Below are positions 1 to 9,276 of a stretch of 64,000 bases of DNA, one piece after another. The notes below the pieces were generated by a model. The model was not told the origin of the DNA. It was given only the letters and a program-made list of their open reading frames with translations, and searched no databases. Position 1 is the first letter of the stretch, and each line of letters starts with the position of its first letter. The position numbers and the translations under genes were made by a program. This DNA comes from JANQQJ01 sp046290575. Its GTDB lineage: Bacteria > Pseudomonadota > Alphaproteobacteria > SMXS01. The stretch lies in assembly GCA_046290575.1 (NCBI GenBank), contig JBKAGX010000002.1, forward strand, positions 124,001-188,000. Direction: 5' to 3'.

Positions 1-1078
1 TTCGGATCAATGACCAGATTGCCCATGGTTGTTGTTCCGCCGTGATTGGCCTGCTCAATCGGTTGATCCATCAGATTGTTGGCGATCAGGGCCTCGTTTC
101 TTGCCGCCTGCCTGCTTCGGTGTTTGCCCAGAAGAATCGATCGACCATTGCGCATCAGGGTATTGTGGAGCACTAGACCGCCAGCGACGTCTGCCAGCAC
201 GATCCCAATATCATGATTGCCGATGATCAGATTGTTGCGAACCACGCCCCCTTCGTGCTCCGGCGTCTCCATACCTTCGCCGCCATAGACGATGCCAATA
301 TGACAATTCTCTATCCGGTTGCGCTCAATGATGGTGCGCCGGGACAGGCTTTTCATTTGGATGCAGGACCCGCGGTCATAATAGGAAGCAGGCTGTTCGG
401 TCGGCGTATTGATGCTGTGGATGTGGTTGCCTCTGATCACGAAATCGTCACAACGGTTGCAGTCCACTCCTTGGAAGTTTCCGCCGGGTGGGTGAGACGT
501 ATGGAAGATCTCGTTATCCAGAATCGCGATATGTGCGGGCCGGTTTGGCTCATCCGCGCCCGATCCCTTGATTTCCGCGTGGCTGTTTAGGGGCCGGGTT
601 CGGTGGTTGTCGTAGATGCGGCTGCCCTGAATTGTAATGTGCCGGGCACCCTGATCGAAGAAGACGCCGTGATAGCCGCCGCCGTGATATCCAGGCCGGA
701 AACGACGATATGGCTTGCCCCGGTGAATTTCAGCGTGATGGCTGTGTTTTCACCCTGGAGAACTACGGTGCCCGGTCCTGCCGCCGGACCGATGCGGATC
801 GGTTGTGACGCCGTACCGTTTGTTTGAGGCCCCAGCCGGAAGGCGCCCTTATAGGTGCCGGGTGCCAGCTGGATAGTCTGGCCCGGGCGCGCCGTATTCA
901 GCGCTGCCTGGAAGCCGTCGGCATCCTCCACCGTTTTCACTGTGTCGGAGCAGGCGGCGAGAAAGAGGCAGGCGGCCAGGGTTCTTATCAGGGCGCGGCG
1001 CGGCTGGAGAACCCCGCTCACAAGGTCACGGAGACCAGCCGCCTTCAGGTCGAACCGTTCAGATTGCACCATGGCCAT
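1..1078 (-). pseudogene. Right-handed beta-helix (pectate-lyase-like) lipoprotein, frameshifted and cut by the window start
   Basis: The N-terminal part (1078 to about 690) has a signal sequence ending in the lipobox LFLAAC, then a domain opening typical of parallel beta-helix proteins (DGFQAALNTARPGQTIQLAPG, then turns such as HIVVSGLDIT). The frame then stops at 587. The other frame stays open to base 1 and continues the helix (FFDQGARHITIQGSRIYDNH, HIAILDNEIFHT, NNLIIGNHDIGIVL). The two frames join if one base is gained or lost in the GGCGGCGGC run near 684-692, so I read one gene, not two. It probably encodes an outer-membrane or periplasmic polysaccharide lyase-like lipoprotein; the substrate cannot be told. 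ATG 1078 has a good ribosome site (GGAAGGG), while a GTG at 1021 would give a more normal signal peptide. The 3' end lies outside the window. Sequencing error or true pseudogene is unresolved. Confidence 0.75.
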
Positions 1079-1140
1079 GGGCGGCCCTTCCCGCTGCAGT
1101 TGTTCACACCTTATCCATCACAGCCGCTGACGGAAAGCTG

Positions 1141-3246
1141 TCAGAAACTGGCGCTGATCCCGCCGAACAATGTGCGTGCCTGTCCCGGTTTTAGCTCCTC
1201 CCCGGCGAACCGGTTGAACCTGCCATTGGTGGCGTAGCGCTCATTCAACAGATTGTGCAGGCGCAGATAGAGTTCGAAGCCGCCCTCGATATGAACGCTG
1301 CCTCTTATATGGACCAGATCATGTCCGCCATAGGTGCGGGTGTTGTTGTCGTCGAGAAAGTAGGAGCCCAGATGCTGGTACTCGACCTCCAGCACGCCGC
1401 CATTCAGGAAGCCCGGACGCCATGTCAGGCGGGCATTGCCAATATCCCTGGGTGCGCGGTTGATCGTGTTGCCCGATAGATCGACGCTGCCGACCGGCAT
1501 CCACTCGACAAAGAAGTGGTCATTATAGGCGTAGGCCCCGGCCAGGGTCAGGCTATCGGTGATGTCGATTGACAGGCCAACTTCGATGCCCCGGTGCCTC
1601 GTCCTGCCTGCATTTCTGATGTCTCGAACACCGGTTTCGTCATTGGTGAATACCAGGATGTCGTCCCGCAATGTCATCGTATAGAGCGACAACTCGAACG
1701 CCACCCGGTCGCCCAGATTGCCGCGCAAGCCGACCTCAAAACTGTCGGATTTAACGGGTTTCAGGTCTGTCGACAGAGTCGACCGGCCGGGACGAAACAG
1801 TTGCTGGGCTGTGGGCGTTCTGAAACCGCGCTTATAAGAAAAGAAGGCGTTCAGAGCCTCTGTCACATCATAGGTGAAACCGGCTTTCGGGCTGACCGAA
1901 CTGAAATCCAGTTTCTGGCTGGGCGGGCGGTTGTGCAGCGCGGTGGGGTCAATGACCGTTGTCAGATTGTTGGTGTAGTCAAACTCTGCATAGTCAAAGC
2001 GGACGCCCGCTACTATGCGTAACCTGTCTGTGGCCTGCCATTCGCCATGTAGGTAGGGCGAGATGGTGAGTGTCTCTGCGTCGAAGTCATAGACTGTCTC
2101 GATCTCGTCGAAGGCTGTGATGATGCCGTCTTCGCGGGTCAGGCTGATCTGCGTGTCTGCTCGTTCTCCGGTCGTATAGTCGATATCGAGACCGACAATA
2201 ACGCGGAGGTTCGCCGAAAGGTCGTGCCGGTATTTCACCTGTGCCCCAAAGGACGATGCGTCCGTGTCAAAGAAGTGCGGATCGAAGCCCAGCGCGAAAG
2301 ACGGGAGCAGCTGGATCCGGTTGTACCTGAAGTAAGGCGTGATGCTCAGCAGCGCCTGGTCCATCCGGATATCGATATGGCTTTGAAAACGCACGGACTC
2401 GACCTTGCGGAAGGCGATGGGTTGCGTGTTGCGCGTCGGGTCGTTGCGGAAATCGTCCCGGTTCAGGTTCGACCCGGTCGATTCCTGATCAACCCGTGCG
2501 AGCATCAAGATGTTCTGAACCCGGACTGCGCCGCCGCCATTAATTACCCAGGTAAAGGTGCCGAGTTGCCGATCTGAGTCGGTATTGTCGCGCCAACCGT
2601 CGTCCTGTACCAGATTTACATCCGCTTGCAGGCCGTGCTTGCCGTTGGTGCCGCCAAGCGAGAACAGGCCGCGGAAGTAGCCCCGGGTGGAGCCTTCGAC
2701 CGATGCTTCACCGGCAAGGGCCGCCTCGGGCGGCAACGGCGTGAGCACATTGATCAACCCGGCAATACCGTCTGATCCATAAAGCGCCGAGCCGGGCCCC
2801 TTGGTAATCTCGACGCTGCGGGCCTGCGGGATGTTGACGTCGAACAGCGCGTTGGTTTCAAAAAAGCCCGTCGCGCGGGTGGGAACGCCGTTCTCGAGAT
2901 ACAAGTAGAGTGGGTTGAAGTTAATCGGCTGGCGAATCACGGTAGTGTGGTGGTCACCGCCCAGCCAGACTTGATGCACACCCGGGATTCGCTCGAAGAG
3001 CTCTGATGGATGGGTTGGTTTCAGTTCATCGATCAGGTCGCCCGACAGCACGCCAACGCTTTCCGGCAGGTCGAACTGTCTGGTTTCCTCGCGCGTGGCG
3101 GTGACGACCAATTGATCGGTGGGAGCGGCGAACGCCGGTGCGCCGGTAAGAACCAGCAGCGGTAACAGCCGTAGTGCGAAATTTCTAGTGATTGGACGTT
3201 TCCCGAATTTTGCGAGACTAGAACGGTGATGGACAACGATTGTCAA
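1141..3246 (-). CDS. TonB-dependent outer-membrane receptor
   Basis: The 701-residue product has a signal peptide ending near APAFA, a TonB-box-like stretch (DQLVVTATREE), and a plug domain with the usual landmarks: PGVHQVWLGG, then SVEITKGPGSALYGSDGIAGLINV. A 22-strand barrel-type C-terminal region follows and ends in Phe (GGISASF), as outer-membrane proteins do. The plug looks more like the siderophore/vitamin B12 group than the very long sugar receptors. It would import a scarce nutrient across the outer membrane using TonB energy; the ligand is unknown. The apparent start is TTG at 3246. No better start lies before the signal peptide, so the exact N-terminus is uncertain. It is divergent from the TetR gene at 3430, which may control it. 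Confidence 0.9.
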   Translation of the reverse strand: MTIVVHHRSSLAKFGKRPITRNFALRLLPLLVLTGAPAFAAPTDQLVVTATREETRQFDLPESVGVLSGDLIDELKPTHPSELFERIPGVHQVWLGGDHHTTVIRQPINFNPLYLYLENGVPTRATGFFETNALFDVNIPQARSVEITKGPGSALYGSDGIAGLINVLTPLPPEAALAGEASVEGSTRGYFRGLFSLGGTNGKHGLQADVNLVQDDGWRDNTDSDRQLGTFTWVINGGGAVRVQNILMLARVDQESTGSNLNRDDFRNDPTRNTQPIAFRKVESVRFQSHIDIRMDQALLSITPYFRYNRIQLLPSFALGFDPHFFDTDASSFGAQVKYRHDLSANLRVIVGLDIDYTTGERADTQISLTREDGIITAFDEIETVYDFDAETLTISPYLHGEWQATDRLRIVAGVRFDYAEFDYTNNLTTVIDPTALHNRPPSQKLDFSSVSPKAGFTYDVTEALNAFFSYKRGFRTPTAQQLFRPGRSTLSTDLKPVKSDSFEVGLRGNLGDRVAFELSLYTMTLRDDILVFTNDETGVRDIRNAGRTRHRGIEVGLSIDITDSLTLAGAYAYNDHFFVEWMPVGSVDLSGNTINRAPRDIGNARLTWRPGFLNGGVLEVEYQHLGSYFLDDNNTRTYGGHDLVHIRGSVHIEGGFELYLRLHNLLNERYATNGRFNRFAGEELKPGQARTLFGGISASF

Positions 3247-3429
3247 GCAATCGCGCGTAGGGGGTGCTGGCTCGTTCTACCGTTGGGTGTAAGCTGTCAG
3301 GTTGTTGAAACAATTGCAGTTGCTAGAATGTGCCCTTGCGCGGTAGCTTGTCGCCATAACCGGCGCTGCATCGGTTCTTTCTTGGTCGAACGCGCCGAAC
3401 TTGATGACTGGCCTTGGATAACAAGAACG

Positions 3430-4074
3430 ATGGACACCACCACAGAGGTCAAATCCCGCAAGCGCAGAAGCCGCAGCCTCGCCACACGGAGGGACATCAT
3501 CGAAGCCACGATTTCCTGCTTCGTCGATATAGGTTTCGTGCGGACGACGACAACGGAGATCGCCAAGAAAGCCAATGTCACCCGGGGGGCGGTCCAACAC
3601 TATTTTCCGACCACACAGCATGTGCTGACGGCGTCAATCGAATACCTGCTTGAAGAGTGGATCGGCGCCTATAATGACGTGTCGAGAAAAACACCGCGGG
3701 GCAAAGACTTTATCGACCACGCCGTCGACAACATGTGGGAACTGGTGAACAACCGCTTGTTCGTTGCCTGGATGGAGCTTGTTGCCGCATCGCGCACCGA
3801 CCCTGAATTGCGGGCGATCATCGAGCCGGTGGCGGAAGAATATGAACAGGCGCGCCGCCGTGCGGGCCGTGACGCCTATCCAGACTTTGCCGCGGCAGAG
3901 TACGAAAAGTTTGAACACAACCGCGATACGCTGCGGTTCTTGCTGGAGGGTATGGCGACCACGGTCATTACCTATGACCGCGAACGGCGTGTCGAGGCCC
4001 AGTTGCAGTGGATCAAGGACCGGCTGCACGAATCCTGGCTGCCGGAACGCAACAAGATCCGTATCCAGGAATAG
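3430..4074 (+). CDS. TetR/AcrR family transcriptional regulator
   Basis: The 214-residue protein has a classic TetR N-terminal helix-turn-helix: RRDIIEATISCFVDIGF, then TTTEIAKKANVTRGAVQHYF. The ligand-binding C-terminal domain is mostly helical and unassigned. The start was placed at ATG 3430 because the longer open frame upstream does not look like protein. TetR proteins are usually repressors released by a small ligand. It is divergent from the TonB receptor at 3246 and convergent with the MFS transporter (stops five bases apart), so it could regulate either; the ligand is unknown. Confidence 0.9.
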   Translation: MDTTTEVKSRKRRSRSLATRRDIIEATISCFVDIGFVRTTTTEIAKKANVTRGAVQHYFPTTQHVLTASIEYLLEEWIGAYNDVSRKTPRGKDFIDHAVDNMWELVNNRLFVAWMELVAASRTDPELRAIIEPVAEEYEQARRRAGRDAYPDFAAAEYEKFEHNRDTLRFLLEGMATTVITYDRERRVEAQLQWIKDRLHESWLPERNKIRIQE

Positions 4075-4079
4075 CTTCC

Positions 4080-5429
4080 CTAGGTCGCCCAGGCTTTGGC
4101 CGCGTCCAGCGCCTGACGGTAGTACTTCAGCGACAGACCCAGGCAGATCGCGGCGACCGTGTAGTTGAATGCCGCCAGCACGGATATCGAAACCCCCAGC
4201 GTGCTTTCTTCACCGAACAGCAAAAGGTCCATCAACGGCGGCAGGGACGGCGCGAAGGTGTAGGACAGGAAGTTTACCGCGATCAGGTAGAAAGCCACCA
4301 TCTGCCCCCGCAGTTCATTGGGCGCAATGGTCTGAAGCGTTGTCATCATCAGGCCCGGCGGCATCGCCATCATGAAAGTGACCGGGATGAGCAGAGCAAT
4401 GGCCATCCAGGGGCTGGGGACGATGGTAAGGGCAACGGCAGACGGGATCAGGATGATGGAGCCGTAGAAGACCAGCCGCAGGGTCGCATCTTCGCGCCCT
4501 TTGGCGACCATCTTGCCGGCCCGGAACCCGGCATAGACGCTGGCAAAAATACCGACGGACATGCCGATCGGGCCGTAGATCAGCCCGGTGCGGCCACGGC
4601 TCCAGTCGTGGGTCCGGTCGAAGAATTCATAGATCCAGATCATCAGCGACCAACCCTGGATCGACAGGCACAGATAGGCCGTGAACACCAGGAAGAAGAA
4701 CATGCGGCGGCCTTTGACGAACTTCCAGACATCGCTCCACGGGATGGCCGTCAGGTCCTCGCGGGAGCGTCCCTTGCGCTTGGGTTCCCGGGTGAACAGC
4801 AGCATCACGGCAATGATCAGGCCGGGCGGTGTCAGTAACAGGAAGACCATCTGCCAGGAGTATATTTCCCCCAGCACCGGCACTTCCATATTGGGGGTGG
4901 CTTCCAGATAATCGATCAGCGGGCCACCGACCATGCCGGCCAGCCCCTGTCCAATGAACGGTGCGGCGGAGACAATACCGATGGCAATCGGCAGCCGCGC
5001 CTTGTCGAACAGGTCCGCGAGGGTGGAATTGGCAGCTGGCCCCAACGCCGCTTCGCCAATGCCGACGCCCATGCGCGCCAGAAACAATTGCCAGTAGGTG
5101 CCTGCAAGGCCGCAGAAGCCCCCTGCGACGCTCCAGGCGACGATGCCGCCTGCCATGATATTACGGCGATTGGCCCGGTCGGCGAACCGGCCGGCGGGGA
5201 AAGAGGCAATGTTGTAAACGAACGCGAAGGCCAGCCCGATCACCAGCGAAACCTGAAGGTCCGACAGGCCGCCCAAATCCCGTTTGATGGGACCGATCAT
5301 CACATTCATGATCTGCCGATCGATGATCGAAATGGTCGAGGCCATGGCCAGAAGGGCCACGACGTACCAGAGGTATCGTTCGCTGTGTTCGGCTGGCGTA
5401 TCAGCCCCCGTCGCGGCTTGTGTGCTCAC
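4080..5429 (-). CDS. MFS transporter, Spinster-like
   Basis: This 449-residue protein has about 12 hydrophobic segments. The MFS signature between helices 2 and 3 is seen as GRFADRANRRNIM, and the first helix has the motif SIIDRQIMNVM found in Spinster-like transporters. The GIGEAALGPAANSTLADLF stretch also fits that group. It would sit in the inner membrane and move a small organic molecule, driven by proton or other ion gradients; the direction and substrate are unknown. It converges on the TetR gene at 3430-4074 and has no obvious partner on its own strand. Confidence 0.87.
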   Translation of the reverse strand: MSTQAATGADTPAEHSERYLWYVVALLAMASTISIIDRQIMNVMIGPIKRDLGGLSDLQVSLVIGLAFAFVYNIASFPAGRFADRANRRNIMAGGIVAWSVAGGFCGLAGTYWQLFLARMGVGIGEAALGPAANSTLADLFDKARLPIAIGIVSAAPFIGQGLAGMVGGPLIDYLEATPNMEVPVLGEIYSWQMVFLLLTPPGLIIAVMLLFTREPKRKGRSREDLTAIPWSDVWKFVKGRRMFFFLVFTAYLCLSIQGWSLMIWIYEFFDRTHDWSRGRTGLIYGPIGMSVGIFASVYAGFRAGKMVAKGREDATLRLVFYGSIILIPSAVALTIVPSPWMAIALLIPVTFMMAMPPGLMMTTLQTIAPNELRGQMVAFYLIAVNFLSYTFAPSLPPLMDLLLFGEESTLGVSISVLAAFNYTVAAICLGLSLKYYRQALDAAKAWAT

Positions 5430-5512
5430 AGCCCACTGTCTCCCCGAAGAATGTGTGCTTGTTGTATGACGGTGCAGCCTACAGCCGGGTCAGGACCGGT
5501 CAACCGGTTTCA

Positions 5513-6544
5513 TCAGATGTACTTTTGGTTCAGCACATCCAGCACCGCGGCGCCGTCGAACCGCCCGTGACGCAAATCGTCCAGCGCATCATTAGCGCGT
5601 TCAAGTGGATAAAGGTGGGTCGTGGCGCGCACGGGCACCTGCGGGGCGATCTCCAGAAACATGTCTGCATCAGCGCGGGTCAGATTGGCGACCGACAGGA
5701 TGGTGCGTTCGTGCCACAGGATCTCATAGGGGAAAGAGGGGATGTCGCTCATATGGATGCCTGCGCACACGACCGTGCCGCCTTTGTCGACGGCCCGCAG
5801 CGCGGTAGGGACCAGGGCGCCCACCGGCGCGAAGATGATGGCGGCATCGAGCAGGTCAGGCGGCATTTCATCGGAACCGCCCGCCCACCGGCATCCCAGA
5901 GTTCTCGCAAAGTCCTGCGTGGCTGTATCGCCCGGCTGGGTAAACGCATAGACCGCGCGGCCCTGCCAAAGCGCCACTTGCGCAATGATGTGTGCCGCTG
6001 CGCCGAACCCGTAGAGCCCCAGCCGTCTGCCGTTTCCCGCCTTGACCAAAGCGCGGTAGCCGATCAGCCCTGCGCACATCAGCGGGGCGGCTTCTTCGTC
6101 GGAATAGGCGTCCGGGATGTCGAAACAGAAGGCCGGATCGGCCAGCATGAAGTCGGCAAATCCGCCATCCAGCGTGTAGCCGGTGAATTTGGCGTCGGCG
6201 CAGAGGTTTTCCCGGCCTGAACGGCAGAAGGCGCAGGCGCCACACGTCATGCCCAGCCAGGGGACGCCCACCCGGTCGCCAATCGCGAACCGGTTGACGC
6301 CGTCGCCAAGCGCCTCAATCGTCCCAATCACCTCATGCCCCGGAACCACATCGGGTTTCGGCGCCGTCAGATCGCCGTCCACCACATGCAGATCGGTCCG
6401 GCAGACGGCGCAGGTATGCACCCGGATCAGTACCTGGCCGGGGCAAGGCGCGGGTTTGTCGCGGTCGATCAGGGTCACATGACCGCTTCCCGGTTTATTC
6501 AGGACCATGGCCCGCATGGTGGCGCCTTTGCTGTGGACGTTCAT
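5513..6544 (-). CDS. Zinc-dependent alcohol dehydrogenase
   Basis: A medium-chain dehydrogenase of 343 residues. The catalytic zinc ligands are visible in HTCAVCRTDLHVVDG and PGHEVIG, the structural zinc site in CGACAFCRSGRENLC (four cysteines), and the nucleotide site in RLGLYGFGAAAHIIAQVA. It should oxidise alcohols or reduce aldehydes with NAD(P)H in the cytoplasm. The start at 6544 was preferred over the internal ATG at 6517 because AGGG lies about ten bases upstream of it. It is divergent from the HAD gene at 6596 with only about 50 bases between, so the two share a promoter region. The length and motif set resemble the AdhA-like class that is often linked to small aldehyde detoxification. 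Confidence 0.88.
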   Translation of the reverse strand: MNVHSKGATMRAMVLNKPGSGHVTLIDRDKPAPCPGQVLIRVHTCAVCRTDLHVVDGDLTAPKPDVVPGHEVIGTIEALGDGVNRFAIGDRVGVPWLGMTCGACAFCRSGRENLCADAKFTGYTLDGGFADFMLADPAFCFDIPDAYSDEEAAPLMCAGLIGYRALVKAGNGRRLGLYGFGAAAHIIAQVALWQGRAVYAFTQPGDTATQDFARTLGCRWAGGSDEMPPDLLDAAIIFAPVGALVPTALRAVDKGGTVVCAGIHMSDIPSFPYEILWHERTILSVANLTRADADMFLEIAPQVPVRATTHLYPLERANDALDDLRHGRFDGAAVLDVLNQKYI

Positions 6545-6595
6545 CGCATCATCCCTAGTATACGCGCCGGTTCGAAACACGCGAAGGGCGGGCAG

Positions 6596-7237
6596 ATGAT
6601 TAGAGCGGTGATTTGGGATTTCGGCGGCGTGATTACGTCCAGCCCGTTCGAGGCGTTCAACGTCTATGAGGCTGAACGGGGCCTGCCGAAGGATTTCATC
6701 CGCTCCATCAATGCGACCAACCCGCTTGATAATGCCTGGGCCAAGTTTGAAAGCGCCCGGGTCAACCTGGACGAGTTCGACGGGCTGTTTTTGGCCGAGG
6801 CGCAAGCGCGCGGCCATGATGTGCCGGGCAAGGACATCATCGCGCTGCTGTCGGGCGATGTGCGGCCCGCGATGGTGGAGGCGCTGCGCCGGATTAAAGA
6901 GCGCCTGAAAATCGGCTGCATCACCAACAATGTAAAGGCCGGCGAGGGCGCAGGCATGGCCCGCAGCGCTGAAAAAGCCGCTGCCGTCGCCGAGGTCATG
7001 ACCATGTTCGAGGTCGTGATCGAATCTTCCAAGGTGGGCGTGCGCAAGCCGGACCCGGCGATCTACCGGATGGCGTGTGAGGCACTCGATATTGAACCCT
7101 CAGAGGCGGTTTATCTGGATGATTTGGGCATCAATCTGAAACCGGCCCGCGCCCTGGGCATGACCACCATCAAGGTCATCGACCCGGATGTCGCGCTGGC
7201 TGAGCTGGAAGCGGCGGTCGGGTTTCCGCTAGGCTAG
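6596..7237 (+). CDS. HAD-superfamily hydrolase (subfamily IA)
   Basis: The 213-residue protein shows all HAD motifs: motif I as IWDFGGVITSSP (one Asp is replaced by Gly in the usual DxD, as in the phosphatase-like domain of epoxide hydrolases), motif II as ITNN, the motif III lysine in KVGVRKPDPAIYRMA, and motif IV as VYLDDLGINLKPA. It resembles the N-terminal domain of soluble epoxide hydrolase and ACAD10-type proteins. The likely role is phosphatase or haloacid-type hydrolysis on a small molecule. It is the first gene of a rightward set with a methyltransferase (gap six bases) and a Rieske oxygenase, which suggests one pathway. Confidence 0.85.
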   Translation: MIRAVIWDFGGVITSSPFEAFNVYEAERGLPKDFIRSINATNPLDNAWAKFESARVNLDEFDGLFLAEAQARGHDVPGKDIIALLSGDVRPAMVEALRRIKERLKIGCITNNVKAGEGAGMARSAEKAAAVAEVMTMFEVVIESSKVGVRKPDPAIYRMACEALDIEPSEAVYLDDLGINLKPARALGMTTIKVIDPDVALAELEAAVGFPLG

Positions 7238-7243
7238 CTGCCC

Positions 7244-7882
7244 ATGGAAAATCCGCTCACGCCCGAACATTTCAACCGCGTCGACAACACGCCGGACCGT
7301 GCGTTCTATGGCCCGCCACGGATCGTCAAACATATCGACGAGCCGGCCTGTGCGGCGCTTGCGAAATTCTACAAGGACAACCTGCCTGAAGGCGGCGCGA
7401 TCCTTGACCTGATGTCCAGCTGCGTGTCGCATCTGCCTGAAGACGCCAGCTTTGACCGGGTGATTGGGTTGGGCATGAATGCGATGGAACTGCGCGCCAA
7501 CGAACAGCTTACCGGCGGTCTGATCAAGGATCTGAATGACCATCCGGTGCTGCCTTTCGCCGATGAGGCGTTCGATGCCTGCCTGATCGCCGTCTCGGTC
7601 CAGTACCTCACCAAACCGGTCGAGGTGTTTACCGAGATCGCCCGGGTGCTGCGCCCCGGCGCGCCGCTGATCGTGTCGTTTTCCAACCGGATGTTCCCGA
7701 CAAAGGCGGTCGCGGTCTGGCGCTCGCTGGATGACGAAAACCACGCCATGCTGATCGACCTCTACTGCAACCTGGCGGGCGGGTTCATGCCCCGCGACCT
7801 GGTCAATCTGTCGCCCTTCCCCGGCCGCTCCGACCCGCTCTACGCGGTTGTGGGGCGGAAAGCGCCACTGGAAGCCGGTTAG
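7244..7882 (+). CDS. Class I SAM-dependent methyltransferase-like protein
   Basis: The 212-residue product has a methyltransferase-11 type core: AILDLMSSCVSHLP in the motif I position, then LPFADEAFDACLIAVSVQYL and the helix-strand unit EIARVLRPGAPLIVSFSNRM. Motif I lacks the usual glycine-rich GxGxG and reads DLMSSCVSHL, so SAM binding is possible but not certain. It starts six bases after the HAD gene and precedes the Rieske oxygenase by about 57 bases, so it is probably in the same transcript. The substrate is unknown. Similar short proteins are often annotated simply as methyltransferase type 11. Confidence 0.75.
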   Translation: MENPLTPEHFNRVDNTPDRAFYGPPRIVKHIDEPACAALAKFYKDNLPEGGAILDLMSSCVSHLPEDASFDRVIGLGMNAMELRANEQLTGGLIKDLNDHPVLPFADEAFDACLIAVSVQYLTKPVEVFTEIARVLRPGAPLIVSFSNRMFPTKAVAVWRSLDDENHAMLIDLYCNLAGGFMPRDLVNLSPFPGRSDPLYAVVGRKAPLEAG

Positions 7883-7938
7883 CCGCTCTGATAGGTTCGC
7901 CGTCACGCATGATTGTTAAGAACGGGAGCGCCCGCGCG

Positions 7939-9270
7939 ATGAACGAAGTCAAACCCATCAAGATGACGCCGCTGGAAAAGGCGCCGGAGCCGGACCTCGG
8001 CACCGGCATGATCCCGGTGGAGCGCTATATCGACACGGCGGTCATGCGTGAGGAGATGGACAAGCTGTGGTCCAAGACCTGGCTGCTGGCCGGGCCGGAA
8101 TGCGATGTGGCAGAACCCGGCGATTATTTCGTGTTCGAGGTGCAGCGGGAGTCGGTGATCGTCTCGCGCGCCGAAGACGGCGAGCTTTATGGCTTCTTCA
8201 ATGTCTGCCGCCACCGCGCCAACCAGCTGAAGCCGGAAGGCTGCGGCCATTCATCCAGCTTTGTCTGCGGTTTCCACAAATGGGAATGGAACCTGGACGG
8301 CTCGCTGAAAGACGTGCCCGAAGCCGATGACTTCCCGCAAGGCACACCGGCGGAGGAACTGGGGCTTGTGCCGGTCAAGGTCGATAGTTGGGGCGGCTTC
8401 GTCTGGGCCAATATGGATATGGAGGCCGAGCCGCTGATGGACTATCTCGGCGAAATTCCGACGCATCTGGACCCCTATGAGTTTGAGAAGATGGTGCTGG
8501 TCTATGACGAGACCATCGAATGGAACTGCAACTGGAAAACCTCGGTCGACATCTTCTCCGAGACCTATCATGTGCGCGGCGTGCATCCCGAATCCGAATA
8601 TGTGTCGGACGATATTGAGGTGCAGGTTGATCTCTACGGCCCACACAGCCGCTTTATCGCGCCTATGTATGTGCCCAGCGTGCGGGTTCGCGACGGCGAT
8701 GCGCTGAACCCCGGGCTGGTTGAGTACCTCAAATCAGAGGGCTTTCCCGCGGACGAGTATGAAGGCGGGGTCAGCACCCTGCGCCGCGATGTGGCGGCTT
8801 TCAAGCGTGAGCAGTCGAAAGAGACGGGCCTCGATTTCTCCAATCTGCATGACGATCAACTGACGGCTGATTTCCACTACAACATCTTCCCCAATGTCAC
8901 CTTCAACCTGTTTGGGGAGCAGATGTGGATGTTCCGCCACCGGCCGCACCCGACCGATCCGGACAAGATGTATTTCGACCGGATGGTGTTTAACCGTGTG
9001 CCAGAGGGTGAAGGGCATGCCAGCACAGCCGCCGGCGCCGTCGACATGTTCCTGGAGCTCGCTGAGGGCAATGTTGAGGGCCGGCCCGAGCACCAGTTTT
9101 ACAAATATGGCGAACGGTCATCGGGCCTGTTGCTCGATCAGGATGCGTCCTGCCTTGCGGGCGTCCAGAAGGGGCTCCATTCGAAGGGCTGCAAGGGCCT
9201 GTGGATCAGCCATCACGAACGGCGGATCAGGAATTTCCATAGCGTTTGGGAAAGCTATGTGGAGGCGTAG
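7939..9270 (+). CDS. Rieske non-heme iron oxygenase, alpha (catalytic) subunit
   Basis: From the ATG at 7939 the protein has 443 residues. The Rieske [2Fe-2S] ligands are C90/H92 (NVCRHRANQ) and C110/H113 (VCGFHKWEW). The mononuclear iron region follows at about residue 199 with NWKTSVDIFSETYHVRGVHP, giving H211 and H216. This makes it an aromatic-ring or N-demethylating hydroxylase that takes electrons from a separate reductase, not seen here. Start choice: ATG 7939 has GGGAG upstream; ATG 7909 is also possible and adds ten residues. It is followed after six bases by a VOC protein that may act on its product. No beta subunit is present, as in the trimeric alpha-only oxygenases. Confidence 0.92.
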   Translation: MNEVKPIKMTPLEKAPEPDLGTGMIPVERYIDTAVMREEMDKLWSKTWLLAGPECDVAEPGDYFVFEVQRESVIVSRAEDGELYGFFNVCRHRANQLKPEGCGHSSSFVCGFHKWEWNLDGSLKDVPEADDFPQGTPAEELGLVPVKVDSWGGFVWANMDMEAEPLMDYLGEIPTHLDPYEFEKMVLVYDETIEWNCNWKTSVDIFSETYHVRGVHPESEYVSDDIEVQVDLYGPHSRFIAPMYVPSVRVRDGDALNPGLVEYLKSEGFPADEYEGGVSTLRRDVAAFKREQSKETGLDFSNLHDDQLTADFHYNIFPNVTFNLFGEQMWMFRHRPHPTDPDKMYFDRMVFNRVPEGEGHASTAAGAVDMFLELAEGNVEGRPEHQFYKYGERSSGLLLDQDASCLAGVQKGLHSKGCKGLWISHHERRIRNFHSVWESYVEA

Positions 9271-9276
9271 AGACGC

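Noticed and set aside
213..590. 125-residue frame on the plus strand at the window start
   Set aside because: Shadow of the beta-helix gene on the minus strand.
3302..3313. TTGTT-GA-AACAA palindrome between TonB receptor and TetR
   Set aside because: Too short and AT-rich to claim as an operator, though the place would fit.
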